From Clostridia bacterium (lineage in GTDB: Bacteria; Bacillota; Clostridia; Christensenellales; CAG-138): 39,247 bases of DNA. The notes beneath the pieces are model-generated. The model ran no database searches. It saw nothing but the letters and a program-made list of their open reading frames with translations, and was not told the origin of the DNA. This document shows positions 7,448 to 14,810 of the stretch, piece after piece. Numbering within the stretch: the first letter of the stretch is position 1; the number at the start of each line of letters is the position of its first letter. A program made the position numbers and the translations under genes. The DNA lies in contig JAFWJN010000010.1 of assembly GCA_017514685.1 (NCBI GenBank), positions 1-39,247 of the forward strand. Direction: 5' to 3'.

Positions 7448-7477
7448 AAGTACCCGGAAGATACAGAGGAATGGCAG

Positions 7478-8623
7478 ATGAAAAAGCTGAGTGAATTGCT
7501 TGAGAAGAGATGGTTTGCAAATCTGGTCGCTTTGAGCGGAGCGGTTGCGGTATATCTGCTGCTGCTTCATTTCAGTTCGGTTACCGGATGGCTGAAATCG
7601 GTATGGAAGTTTTTGAACCCGATCGTGATAGGTCTGATTCTGGCATATTTGATCGATCCGATTGTGGTTTTTATCGAGAAAAGAATTTTCGGTAAAATGA
7701 AGCGCGATGGACTTCGCAGAACCCTTGCCGTTCTGCTGGGAACGTTTTTCACCTTGTGCGTAATCGGGTTTCTATCATTTCTGATTATTCCGTCCATCGT
7801 TGCGACTGTCCGGGAAATTGTCGGCAGGTCAGATGAACTGATCGGACAGGCGCATGTGCTATTGGAGAGAATCAATTCATCTGAACTGGGCATCAGCCTC
7901 AGCTGGGATGATGTGACGGGAATCATAGAGCAGAGGTTTGGCGAGTTCTTCAATCTGCTGACCGGTAACCTGAACAGCATTGTTTCAAGGCTGACGGATG
8001 TCGGCAGCATTACGATCAATGTCCTGATCGGTATCATTCTGGCAATGTACTTTCTGCTTGGAAAGAAAAGACTTCTGGGCGGAGTGGAAAAACTTCGGAG
8101 AGCGCTCCTTCCGCCGGATAAATATGAGGAGCACACGGATTTCTGGAGAAGAAGCAATGACATTCTCATCCGTTATATCGGCTGCAATCTGCTGGATGCT
8201 TTGATTATCGGTGCTGCAAATGCGATTCTGATGCTGATTTTCAAAATGCCATATGTCGTATTTATTTCTGTGATCATGACCATCACAAACCTTCTTCCAA
8301 CATTTGGACCGATTATCGGAGCCGGAATCGGAGCTCTGTTCCTGCTGATCCAGAATCCTATTCTGGCTTTGATCTTCCTGATCTTTACAGTGGTGCTTCA
8401 GTTTGCGGATGCCTACTTAATCAAACCGAAACTGTTCAGCACGAATCTGGGCATCCCTGCGGTCTGGACTTTGATCGGTACGATCCTCGGAGGAAAGATG
8501 TTCGGTATCCCGGGAGTGTTCCTGGCAATTCCGGTTGTAGCGATTTTGACGATCATTTACAAGGAACATTTTCTGCCATGGCTTGCGTCAAGACATTCAG
8601 ATAAAATTGAAATCATTCACTGA
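7478..8623 (+). CDS. AI-2E (YdbO/PerM-type) family transporter
   Basis: The product is 381 aa with about seven to eight membrane helices and the hallmark NLLPTFGPIIGAGIGALFLL stretch near residue 270. The long soluble section between helices 3 and 4 (about residues 115-185) is typical. The family exports or takes up small molecules: some members move the quorum signal AI-2 and others act as Na+/H+ antiporters, so the substrate cannot be named. The ATG has ACAGAGGAA in front and lies 30 bp after the cyclase stop, so it belongs to the same operon. A membrane exporter here could carry a signal linked to the circuit, but this is only a neighbourhood argument. Confidence 0.85.
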   Translation: MKKLSELLEKRWFANLVALSGAVAVYLLLLHFSSVTGWLKSVWKFLNPIVIGLILAYLIDPIVVFIEKRIFGKMKRDGLRRTLAVLLGTFFTLCVIGFLSFLIIPSIVATVREIVGRSDELIGQAHVLLERINSSELGISLSWDDVTGIIEQRFGEFFNLLTGNLNSIVSRLTDVGSITINVLIGIILAMYFLLGKKRLLGGVEKLRRALLPPDKYEEHTDFWRRSNDILIRYIGCNLLDALIIGAANAILMLIFKMPYVVFISVIMTITNLLPTFGPIIGAGIGALFLLIQNPILALIFLIFTVVLQFADAYLIKPKLFSTNLGIPAVWTLIGTILGGKMFGIPGVFLAIPVVAILTIIYKEHFLPWLASRHSDKIEIIH

Positions 8624-8646
8624 ATGAATATCGTGTAAGGTAAAAG

Positions 8647-10149
8647 ATGATGAAAAAGATAATTGTTGTTTTACTGGCTGCAATGCTGCTGATCGGATGC
8701 GTACAGGCACAGTCAAGAGCATCAGCGCTGATTGAAAAATCAGAAGAATGCAAGATGATCGGGAAAACATTTGCAGAGGTTGAAGACAGATATGGACCAT
8801 TGCTGTCGGTTTATATTGAAGCAGATGGAGCCCCGCTGTTTCTGCTTGAGAAAACCGCAATCGGATTCTATTTCGGAAACTTGGCGATTCCGGCAACCTG
8901 GCACTCGTATGCAGCATCCGGGATGATTCCGGCAACGGTCGTGATCCGCGATGTGCCGGCTGCAGAGATCTGTACAGGTGTATCGGGCAGGCTGAAAGAT
9001 TACGGCGTTCAGGATGTCGGTGAGATATCGGAGAATCTTCACATGCTGGAACCGGAATACTCCGACAGACTCGGAAAGGATGTTTATACGCTTTATCTGA
9101 CAGAGCAGGATCTCATTCTGTCGGCACTTTGTGAAAAAGACCAGGGAATTATCACCAAAGAAACCGTTGTTCGGATTCAGAAAGGAACAACACCGGGCCA
9201 CACAGTAGCCCCGGAAGATCTCCCCACACCCACACCATTGATCCCTATACCGACGCCTGACTATGAGACACCTTACCAGACGGCGAAGACTTACATGGAA
9301 AAGGGACAGTATGTGGAAGCCCTGGCCATTTTCAAGGAATTGAACGGATACGGGGACAGCGAAGCACTCATTTTGCGCTGTCAAAATGAAATCGTCTATC
9401 AGAACGCGATGGAACAGTATAAGGGCAGGCATTACAAAGAAGCAGAAATTCTCTTCAAATCACTGGGAAACTTCCGTGATGCGGAGATCTATATGCTTCG
9501 CGCGCGAATTCTCCCTTCCAAGAAAGGCGACAGAATCATCTTCGGTAGGTTTGAACAGGATGATAAGACATCCTCTCCGGAAGATATTGAATGGATCGTT
9601 CTGGCTAGATCCGGAAACAAGCGAATGCTGATCAGCAGGTATATCCTTACAACGCTTCCGTTCGATAAGAACCATAAGGTCGCGGATGACCGCGAGAATA
9701 TAGCGGAAGCGGGGCGTGTGCCTGCGCCATGGGAAAAGAGTTCCCTGCGCAAATGGTTGAACGGCACATTCTATACTACCGCGTTCGACAAAGTGGAACA
9801 ATCCGTGATCCAGACCACACGCATTACCAACGAAGGAAATAACGGATTTAATATCAAAGGCGGTGCCGCAACGAAGGATAAGATTTTCCTGCTGTCGATT
9901 TCCGAAGCGACCAAGTATTTTACCAAAGACGCGAACCGGAAAACAAGCAAGACAAACTATGCGAAAAATATCTATTCTCTGGGGAAGCGTTATAACTGGT
10001 GGTGGCTCCGTTCTCCGGGCATGCACTATGACTTTGCAGCAATCGTTATGAGCGGTGGCGGTTATACGGAAGGTTCCGGAGAATGGCAGGGTCGCGGCGC
10101 AAACAATCCAGGCGGTGTACGGCCTGTGATGTGGATCGATCTTTCCTGA
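8647..10149 (+). CDS. Lipoprotein with TPR-like repeats and DUF6273 domain
   Basis: The product is 500 aa. A signal peptide ends in the lipobox LLIGC with Cys18 as the lipidation site, so the protein should be anchored outside the membrane. Residues about 20-180 are unassigned. A Thr/Pro-rich linker (about 180-205) is followed by two TPR-like helical repeats (AKTYMEKGQYVEALAIFKELNGYGDSEA and a second copy, about 212-285), then a DUF6273 domain (about 290-500) with RIIFGRF, SSLRKWLNGTFYTTAF, WWLRSPG and a closing GVRPVMWIDL. DUF6273 resembles lectin-like sulfatase-modifying/FGE folds and is common on the surface of Bacillota; its function is unknown. It follows the AI-2E gene by 23 bp and closes the operon. 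Confidence 0.82.
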   Translation: MMKKIIVVLLAAMLLIGCVQAQSRASALIEKSEECKMIGKTFAEVEDRYGPLLSVYIEADGAPLFLLEKTAIGFYFGNLAIPATWHSYAASGMIPATVVIRDVPAAEICTGVSGRLKDYGVQDVGEISENLHMLEPEYSDRLGKDVYTLYLTEQDLILSALCEKDQGIITKETVVRIQKGTTPGHTVAPEDLPTPTPLIPIPTPDYETPYQTAKTYMEKGQYVEALAIFKELNGYGDSEALILRCQNEIVYQNAMEQYKGRHYKEAEILFKSLGNFRDAEIYMLRARILPSKKGDRIIFGRFEQDDKTSSPEDIEWIVLARSGNKRMLISRYILTTLPFDKNHKVADDRENIAEAGRVPAPWEKSSLRKWLNGTFYTTAFDKVEQSVIQTTRITNEGNNGFNIKGGAATKDKIFLLSISEATKYFTKDANRKTSKTNYAKNIYSLGKRYNWWWLRSPGMHYDFAAIVMSGGGYTEGSGEWQGRGANNPGGVRPVMWIDLS

Positions 10150-10168
10150 ACGAATTTGACAAAATGAT

Positions 10169-10196
10169 AGCCCGGTGATTGCCGGGCTTTTGATTT
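10169..10196 (+). terminator. Intrinsic terminator at the end of the signalling operon
   Basis: AGCCCGG (10169-10175) pairs with CCGGGCT (10182-10188) across a 6-nt loop, followed by TTTTGATTT overlapping the stem end. It lies 20 bp after the lipoprotein stop and before the convergent regulator gene. Confidence 0.8.
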
Positions 10197-10214
10197 GAAA
10201 TGGAAAGAATGTCG

Positions 10215-10925
10215 CTAGTCCTGCTTTCGATATTCTCTCGGTAACTGTCCTGTCAGGTCTTTGAACGCTTGGGTGAACTTGCTTTGGTTCTGATAGCCGG
10301 CTTCAAGGGATATTTCTTCAATGGAAAGACTGGAATGGAGGAGAAGATCCTTTGCGTGACTGATCCTACGTGCTTTCATATATGCTGCAAGCGGCTGTCC
10401 GTAAACGGTCTTAAATGTGTTTTTTAAAGTCGTCTGGTTGATGTGAAACCGCTCGGACAGGTCTTCAATGGTATAACGCTCGCTCAGATGATCCATCAGA
10501 AAATCATGAATACTCTGAATAGTTTGAATGTTGGTATCATATTTATCAGACTCAATCGGCACCTCATCCGAAGGACAGGAGAGTTCCGCAATCTCTTCGA
10601 TCATTTCATGAAGGGCTTTGGTGCGGGCTGTTTCGGCTGCGGTATAGTAAACTTCTTTTCCTTCGCGTCTGCTTACAACAAAGCCTCCGGTTTTCAGAAG
10701 TTTCAGATGATGGGAGACGGCGGAACTGCTCATATCCATCAGCGCAGACAGATTGATAACGCACTCCTCGCAATGACACAGAATCCAGAAGAGCTGGACT
10801 CTTTTTCCGTCGCTCAGCATTTGGAATACGTTCCCTATATTTTCAAACACCCTGGCAGAAGGCATCCAGTCCTGGAGCTGCCCGGGCGTATGACCATGAT
10901 CATGCGGTAAAAAGACTTTTCCCAT
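10215..10925 (-). CDS. Fused ArsR/SmtB metal sensor and AraC-type regulator
   Basis: The product is 236 aa. The ATG at 10925 is preferred over the one at 10934 because AGGAG sits 9 nt upstream of the former and touches the latter. The first half is an ArsR/SmtB winged helix: a His-rich N terminus (His8, His10, His12), a cysteine cluster CHCEEC (Cys50, Cys52, Cys55) at the place of the ELCVC metal site, and the recognition helix SSSAVSHHLKLLKTGGF. Residues about 137-236 form a complete AraC DNA-binding domain with two helix-turn-helix motifs (YTIEDLSERFHINQTTLKNTF and LSIEEISLEAGYQNQSKF). It is transcribed away from the HMA and P-type ATPase genes, so it most likely represses or activates them in response to Zn, Cd or Pb. 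A fusion of a classical repressor with an activator-type domain is unusual. Confidence 0.9.
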   Translation of the reverse strand: MGKVFLPHDHGHTPGQLQDWMPSARVFENIGNVFQMLSDGKRVQLFWILCHCEECVINLSALMDMSSSAVSHHLKLLKTGGFVVSRREGKEVYYTAAETARTKALHEMIEEIAELSCPSDEVPIESDKYDTNIQTIQSIHDFLMDHLSERYTIEDLSERFHINQTTLKNTFKTVYGQPLAAYMKARRISHAKDLLLHSSLSIEEISLEAGYQNQSKFTQAFKDLTGQLPREYRKQD

Positions 10926-10950
10926 AAAACTCATCTCCTGTTCGAAAGAT

Positions 10951-10979
10951 ATTATAACCTTACTGTTTCAATCGGGCAA
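10951..10979 (-). promoter_or_regulatory. Promoter of the ArsR-AraC regulator
   Basis: On the minus strand TTGCCC (plus-strand 10974-10979) and a perfect TATAAT (10951-10956) are separated by exactly 17 nt. The leader is short, about 20 nt to the ATG. Confidence 0.65.
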
Positions 10980-11045
10980 GCATTCGGAGAAATAATCCAA
11001 AAAGAAATGAAAATATACCAATAAGCAATGATTTATCCCATGGAA

Positions 11046-11073
11046 TTGACACAAACAGGGAGTCTGATATAAT
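11046..11073 (+). promoter_or_regulatory. Strong promoter of the metal-export genes
   Basis: TTGACA (11046-11051) and TATAAT (11068-11073) are both perfect and 16 nt apart. An imperfect inverted repeat, GTCT-GAT-ATAAT (from 11062) with ATTATAGAC (11100-11108), spans the -10 box and start site and could be the operator for the divergent ArsR-AraC protein. With such a strong promoter tight repression is expected; this last point is inference. Confidence 0.8.
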
Positions 11074-11127
11074 GAAATCAACGATTAAAAGGTTATTGAA
11101 TTATAGACTAAAAGGGAGAAATAAGAA

Positions 11128-11346
11128 ATGAAAAAGACATATCGGATCGAAGTGGACTGCGCAAACTGCGCAAACCTGATGGAAGCAACAACGCAAAAGA
11201 TTGAAGGAGTGAAGACCGCGGTTGTCAATTTCATGACCCAGAAGATGATTGTGGAGTTCGAAGAAGGACATGAAGCGGAGAAGGTCATGCAGAATGTTCT
11301 GAAAGCATGCAAAAAGGTAGAACCTGACTGCGAAATCTATCTGTAA
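11128..11346 (+). CDS. Free HMA-domain metallochaperone
   Basis: The product is 72 aa and is a single heavy-metal-associated domain of ferredoxin-like fold. The metal motif is DCANCAN with Cys11 and Cys14, preceded by the usual beta strand KKTYRIEV. The Asp before the CxxC is typical of Zn/Cd/Pb transporters, not copper chaperones, though this is only a family trend. The ATG is preceded by AAGGGAG. The following P-type ATPase lacks an N-terminal HMA domain, so this small protein probably supplies it in trans. A terminator-like hairpin stands between the two genes, which would give more chaperone than pump. Confidence 0.9.
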   Translation: MKKTYRIEVDCANCANLMEATTQKIEGVKTAVVNFMTQKMIVEFEEGHEAEKVMQNVLKACKKVEPDCEIYL

Positions 11347-11362
11347 ACGAAGAAAAGACGGG

Positions 11363-11409
11363 TCAGCATCCCATGGAAGCACACGAGGCGTGTAGGGATG
11401 CTGATTTTT
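11363..11409 (+). terminator. Hairpin terminator/attenuator between HMA and ATPase genes
   Basis: TCAGCATCCC (11363-11372) and GGGATGCTGA (11395-11404) form a perfect 10-bp stem followed by TTTTT. The loop can fold further. The next gene has no visible promoter of its own, so the element probably lets only part of the transcripts read on. Confidence 0.75.
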
Positions 11410-11442
11410 GTAAGGATGGGGAAGCCCTGAAAGAAGGCGAGT

Positions 11443-13458
11443 ATGCAGAACATAATTGTGGAAATCCTGCTGGGAATAGTCGTCGTCATGGCGGTCTTGA
11501 TTCTGACGGTCATCGGCAGAAAAAACGGCGGGATGACAAAAAAACAGAAGAAGATGATGATCAGGATTCTGATCGCCTCCGCTGCGCTTTTAGGATTGCA
11601 GTTTCTGCCGGCAGAGCTGTTTGATACGTTTGACCGGATTCTTTTCAAAAGCGCGGGAAGAATCATCCGCCTGATTCTCTATCTCGCGGTGTATGCAGTG
11701 ATCGGATATGACATCCTGATCAAAGCATGGAAAGGAATCAAAAATCTCAGACCGTTTGACGAATGTTTCCTGATGACGGTGGCAACGCTAGGTGCGCTGG
11801 CAATAGCGGTATATGAAAACGGAGATTATGTCGAATCGATCGCGGTTATGCTGTTCTATCAGATCGGAGAATGGTTCCAGGGATATGCAGTCGGAAAGAG
11901 CCGCCGGAATATAAGCAGTCTGATGGATATCCGCCCGGATTATGCGAACGTGGAACAGGATGGGGCTCTTGTTCAGGTCGATCCCGATGAAGTCGCAATC
12001 GGAAGCATCATCATTGTGCAGCCGGGGGAGAAGATTCCGATCGACGGAATCATTGAAGAAGGCAGTTCTTCCTTGAATACAAGTGCCCTGACCGGTGAAA
12101 GCATACCCAAAGAAGCAACCGTTGGAGATGAAGTAATCAGCGGATGCATTTCCATGACCGGTGTGCTGAAGATCCGGACGACAAAGGAATTCGGAGAATC
12201 AACAGTATCGAAGATTCTGGATCTTGTCGAAAACGCGAGTTCCCGTAAATCAAAATCAGAGGATTTTATTTCCAGATTTGCGAGAATTTATACTCCTGCG
12301 GTTTGCTTTTCCGCACTTGCGCTTGCGCTGATACCGCCTCTTGTCAGGATTCTCTTTTTGGGAACCGACGCTCAATGGGGCGTCTGGATCTATCGGGCTC
12401 TGACATTCCTGGTCATCAGCTGCCCTTGCGCGCTTGTAATCAGCATCCCGCTGAGTTTCTTCGCAGGGATCGGCGGAGCAAGTCAGGAAGGTGTTCTGGT
12501 AAAGGGTTCCAATTATCTGGAAGACCTTTCCAAAACAAAAGTCATTGTTTTCGACAAGACAGGTACACTGACGCAGGGCGTGTTTGAGGTTTCCGATATT
12601 CACCACAATGAACTGGAGAGGGAGAGAATTATCGAATACGCGGCACTCGCGGAAAGCGCTTCCTCCCATCCGATCAGCAAGAGCCTGCAAAGAGCGTACG
12701 GGAAAGAAATCGACCGGAGCCGGGTTATCAATATTAAGGAGATCAGCGGAAATGGCGTGACAGCATCGATTGACGGGCATCAGGTTGCGGTCGGAAATGA
12801 TAAGCTCATGAGAAGTCTGGATATCTTCTATCGGGACTGCCATATGACCGGAACGATCATTCATATGGCAATTGACGGTGAATACGCAGGGCATATCGTG
12901 ATTTCCGATATTGTGAAACCGACTTCTCTGCAAGCTGTCAAAGAACTCAAGAGAAACGGAATCGAAAAGACTGTCATGCTTACCGGAGACGGGAAGAAAG
13001 TAGCGGATGTTATAGCACAGCAGCTGGGAATTGATGAGGTTTACAGCGGACTGCTGCCGGCCGATAAGGTGGAAAAGGTGGAAGCACTGCTTGAAAGCAA
13101 AGGCTCGTCCGGAAAACTGGCGTTCGTCGGCGATGGCATCAATGATGCTCCGGTTCTGTCCAGAGCGGATATCGGCATTGCGATGGGAGCGCTGGGATCG
13201 GATGCAGCCATTGAAGCGGCGGATGTAGTATTGATGGATGACGATCCCAAGAAGATCGTCAAAGCGATCAAGATCTCCCGGAAATGCCTTGGAATCGTGT
13301 ATCAGAACATTGTATTCGCCTTGCTGATCAAGTTCATCTGCCTGGTATTGGGAGCATTTGGCATTGCGAATATGTACCTTGCGATCTTCGCAGACGTCGG
13401 AGTGATGGTTCTTGCGGTCCTGAACGCGATGCGCTGCCTTTTCGTTAAAAATCTGTAA
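11443..13458 (+). CDS. Heavy-metal P1B-type ATPase (Zn/Cd/Pb exporter)
   Basis: The product is 671 aa. All P1B landmarks are present: actuator-domain TGES, CPC metal site in the sixth core helix (Cys327-Pro-Cys329), phosphorylation site DKTGTLT (Asp371), the SSHPIS nucleotide-domain motif, GDGINDAP hinge, and eight or so membrane helices. It would use ATP to pump Zn2+, Cd2+ or Pb2+ out of the cell. The N terminus holds an extra hydrophobic helix and a basic loop (GRKNGGMTKKQKK) in place of the usual HMA domain, which is encoded by the separate small gene upstream. Its ribosome site is modest (GAAGGCGAG). Divergent metal-sensor gene and strong promoter indicate metal-induced expression. The precise metal cannot be read from sequence. 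Confidence 0.92.
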   Translation: MQNIIVEILLGIVVVMAVLILTVIGRKNGGMTKKQKKMMIRILIASAALLGLQFLPAELFDTFDRILFKSAGRIIRLILYLAVYAVIGYDILIKAWKGIKNLRPFDECFLMTVATLGALAIAVYENGDYVESIAVMLFYQIGEWFQGYAVGKSRRNISSLMDIRPDYANVEQDGALVQVDPDEVAIGSIIIVQPGEKIPIDGIIEEGSSSLNTSALTGESIPKEATVGDEVISGCISMTGVLKIRTTKEFGESTVSKILDLVENASSRKSKSEDFISRFARIYTPAVCFSALALALIPPLVRILFLGTDAQWGVWIYRALTFLVISCPCALVISIPLSFFAGIGGASQEGVLVKGSNYLEDLSKTKVIVFDKTGTLTQGVFEVSDIHHNELERERIIEYAALAESASSHPISKSLQRAYGKEIDRSRVINIKEISGNGVTASIDGHQVAVGNDKLMRSLDIFYRDCHMTGTIIHMAIDGEYAGHIVISDIVKPTSLQAVKELKRNGIEKTVMLTGDGKKVADVIAQQLGIDEVYSGLLPADKVEKVEALLESKGSSGKLAFVGDGINDAPVLSRADIGIAMGALGSDAAIEAADVVLMDDDPKKIVKAIKISRKCLGIVYQNIVFALLIKFICLVLGAFGIANMYLAIFADVGVMVLAVLNAMRCLFVKNL

Positions 13459-13482
13459 GAATACGGTTGTCTGGATAAGATA

Positions 13483-13524
13483 AGGCGGGATACGAAAGAG
13501 AACAATTCGTAATCCTGCCTTTTT
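13483..13524 (+). terminator. Intrinsic terminator after the metal ATPase
   Basis: AGGCGGGAT (13483-13491) pairs with ATCCTGCCT (13512-13520) with one G-U pair, the stem continues with ACGA/TCGT, and TTTT follows. Confidence 0.8.
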
Positions 13525-13527
13525 CTG

Positions 13528-13556
13528 TTGATGGAAAAGGCCTTTTTCGGTATAAT
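13528..13556 (+). promoter_or_regulatory. Promoter of the lrgAB-like pair
   Basis: TTGATG (13528-13533) and a perfect TATAAT (13551-13556) are 17 nt apart. The spacer contains the 12-bp palindrome AAAAGGCCTTTT (13535-13546), a possible operator. Transcription should start near 13563, which excludes the ATG at 13528 as a gene start. Confidence 0.75.
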
Positions 13557-13620
13557 ATGTTTTATACAGGAAGAAAAGCAGCATACGCTTGATTTGTTAT
13601 TCCTGCCAGGGGGATGTAAT

Positions 13621-13977
13621 TTGAAATATTTAGGACAGTTCTGTATCATAGCATTATTTTCCTTTATTGGAGAAGTCTTGCATGCGTTAATACCGTTTCC
13701 TATTCCGGCGGCGATCTATGGGCTCGTTCTTTTAACGGTCGCGCTTTTGCTGAAATGGATTCGGCCGGATCAGATCCGGGAGACCAGTGATTTTCTGGTA
13801 CAGCTTCTGCCGCTTCTGTTTGTTGCGCCGTTGGTCGGAATCGTAAACAGCGCTCCGCTGATTCTTGAAAATCTGGTACCGATCATCATTGCAGTAGTGG
13901 CAGGAACCGCTGTGACGTTTGCGGTATCCGGGGGAATTGTTCAACTGCTTCTTCACAGAAAGGGGGGGCAGGCATGA
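13621..13977 (+). CDS. lrgA: CidA/LrgA family membrane protein
   Basis: The product is 118 aa with four predicted membrane helices and the family signature PFPIPAAIYGLVLL. The start is taken as TTG at 13621: a GGGGGATG ribosome site lies just before it, the hydrophobic first helix begins immediately, and upstream in-frame ATGs fall inside the promoter. CidA/LrgA proteins are holin-like and affect murein hydrolase activity, lysis and, in some bacteria, export of overflow metabolites such as pyruvate. The gene overlaps the LrgB partner by 4 nt (ATGA), the usual arrangement. CidA and LrgA cannot be told apart here; the symbol is used in the broad sense. Confidence 0.82.
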   Translation: MKYLGQFCIIALFSFIGEVLHALIPFPIPAAIYGLVLLTVALLLKWIRPDQIRETSDFLVQLLPLLFVAPLVGIVNSAPLILENLVPIIIAVVAGTAVTFAVSGGIVQLLLHRKGGQA

Positions 13978-14675
13978 ACGCAATCGGAGCATTTTTGTCA
14001 TCCGCTCGTTACTGGCCGGTTCTTCTGACCTTGGCAGCGTATCTCTTTGCAGTATGGCTTCAGAGAAAAACAAAACTTACAATTCTGAATCCGATTCTGA
14101 TTTCTGCTCTGATCATTATTCCGGTGCTGCTGCTGACAGGAACATCCCTGGATGCATACACAAAAGGAGCGGAGCCGCTGTCCTATCTGCTGACTCCTGC
14201 TACGATCTGTCTGGGACTTTCGCTGTATGAACAGATACAGAGACTGAAAAACGATCTTCCGGCGATACTGATCGGCGTTGTAGCGGGAACCGTAACAAGT
14301 ATCGCAACAGTATTGGTAATATGCGCTTTGTTTGGTGTCGGAAAGACCGTAACGATTTCAATGCTGCCCAAAAGTGTGACAACTGCAATCGGAATTGCTT
14401 TGTCGGAACAGGGGGGCGGGATCGTTGCGCTGACCGCGGCGGTGATTGTCATAACCGGATTGTTCGGTAACCTTGCAGGAGGTCTTCTTTCCAAACTGCT
14501 TCATATTCAGGATCCGGTTGCGCGCGGCGTTGCTTACGGAACAGCGTCCCATGTCATTGGAACATCGCGCGCGGTTACGGAGGGAGCATTGACCGGAGCA
14601 GTCGGCAGTTTGTCTCTGGCTGTCGCAGGGCTTCTGACGGCAGTTTTGTTCCCGATCGTGACATCATGGCTTTGA
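13974..14675 (+). CDS. lrgB: CidB/LrgB family membrane protein
   Basis: The product is 233 aa with about seven membrane helices. The motifs LPKSVTTAIGIALSEQGGG and ARGVAYGTASHVIGTSRA are characteristic of LrgB/YohK proteins (about 230 aa, so full length). It acts with its small LrgA-type partner, encoded directly upstream with a 4-nt overlap, in control of autolysis or in uptake/export of pyruvate or glycolate in various species. GGGGGGCAGGC stands before the ATG. The two-gene operon ends at a bidirectional terminator shared with the convergent GH116 gene. Confidence 0.92.
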   Translation: MNAIGAFLSSARYWPVLLTLAAYLFAVWLQRKTKLTILNPILISALIIIPVLLLTGTSLDAYTKGAEPLSYLLTPATICLGLSLYEQIQRLKNDLPAILIGVVAGTVTSIATVLVICALFGVGKTVTISMLPKSVTTAIGIALSEQGGGIVALTAAVIVITGLFGNLAGGLLSKLLHIQDPVARGVAYGTASHVIGTSRAVTEGALTGAVGSLSLAVAGLLTAVLFPIVTSWL

Positions 14676-14743
14676 GTGATCAGTACATATTTGCCTAATT
14701 GGTAAAGACTCACATAACGACAATCGATTTCTTCCCCAAAAAT

Positions 14744-14781
14744 AATCTGCCGGTTATTGACCGGCAGATTTGCAGTTTTGG
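14744..14781. terminator. Bidirectional terminator between lrgB and GH116 genes
   Basis: AATCTGCCGGT (14744-14754) pairs perfectly with ACCGGCAGATT (14760-14770) over a 5-nt loop. On the minus strand ATTTTTGGGG follows the stem; on the plus strand TTGCAGTTTT follows. It fits termination of both convergent transcripts. Confidence 0.8.
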
Positions 14782-14810
14782 GCTGGAAACAAGTGCTTTT
14801 CAGAAAAGTC

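Noticed and set aside
12256-13584. Long minus-strand frame of 442 codons
   Set aside because: It runs antisense to the P-type ATPase, whose motifs are complete; the reverse frame has no recognisable domain or ribosome site.
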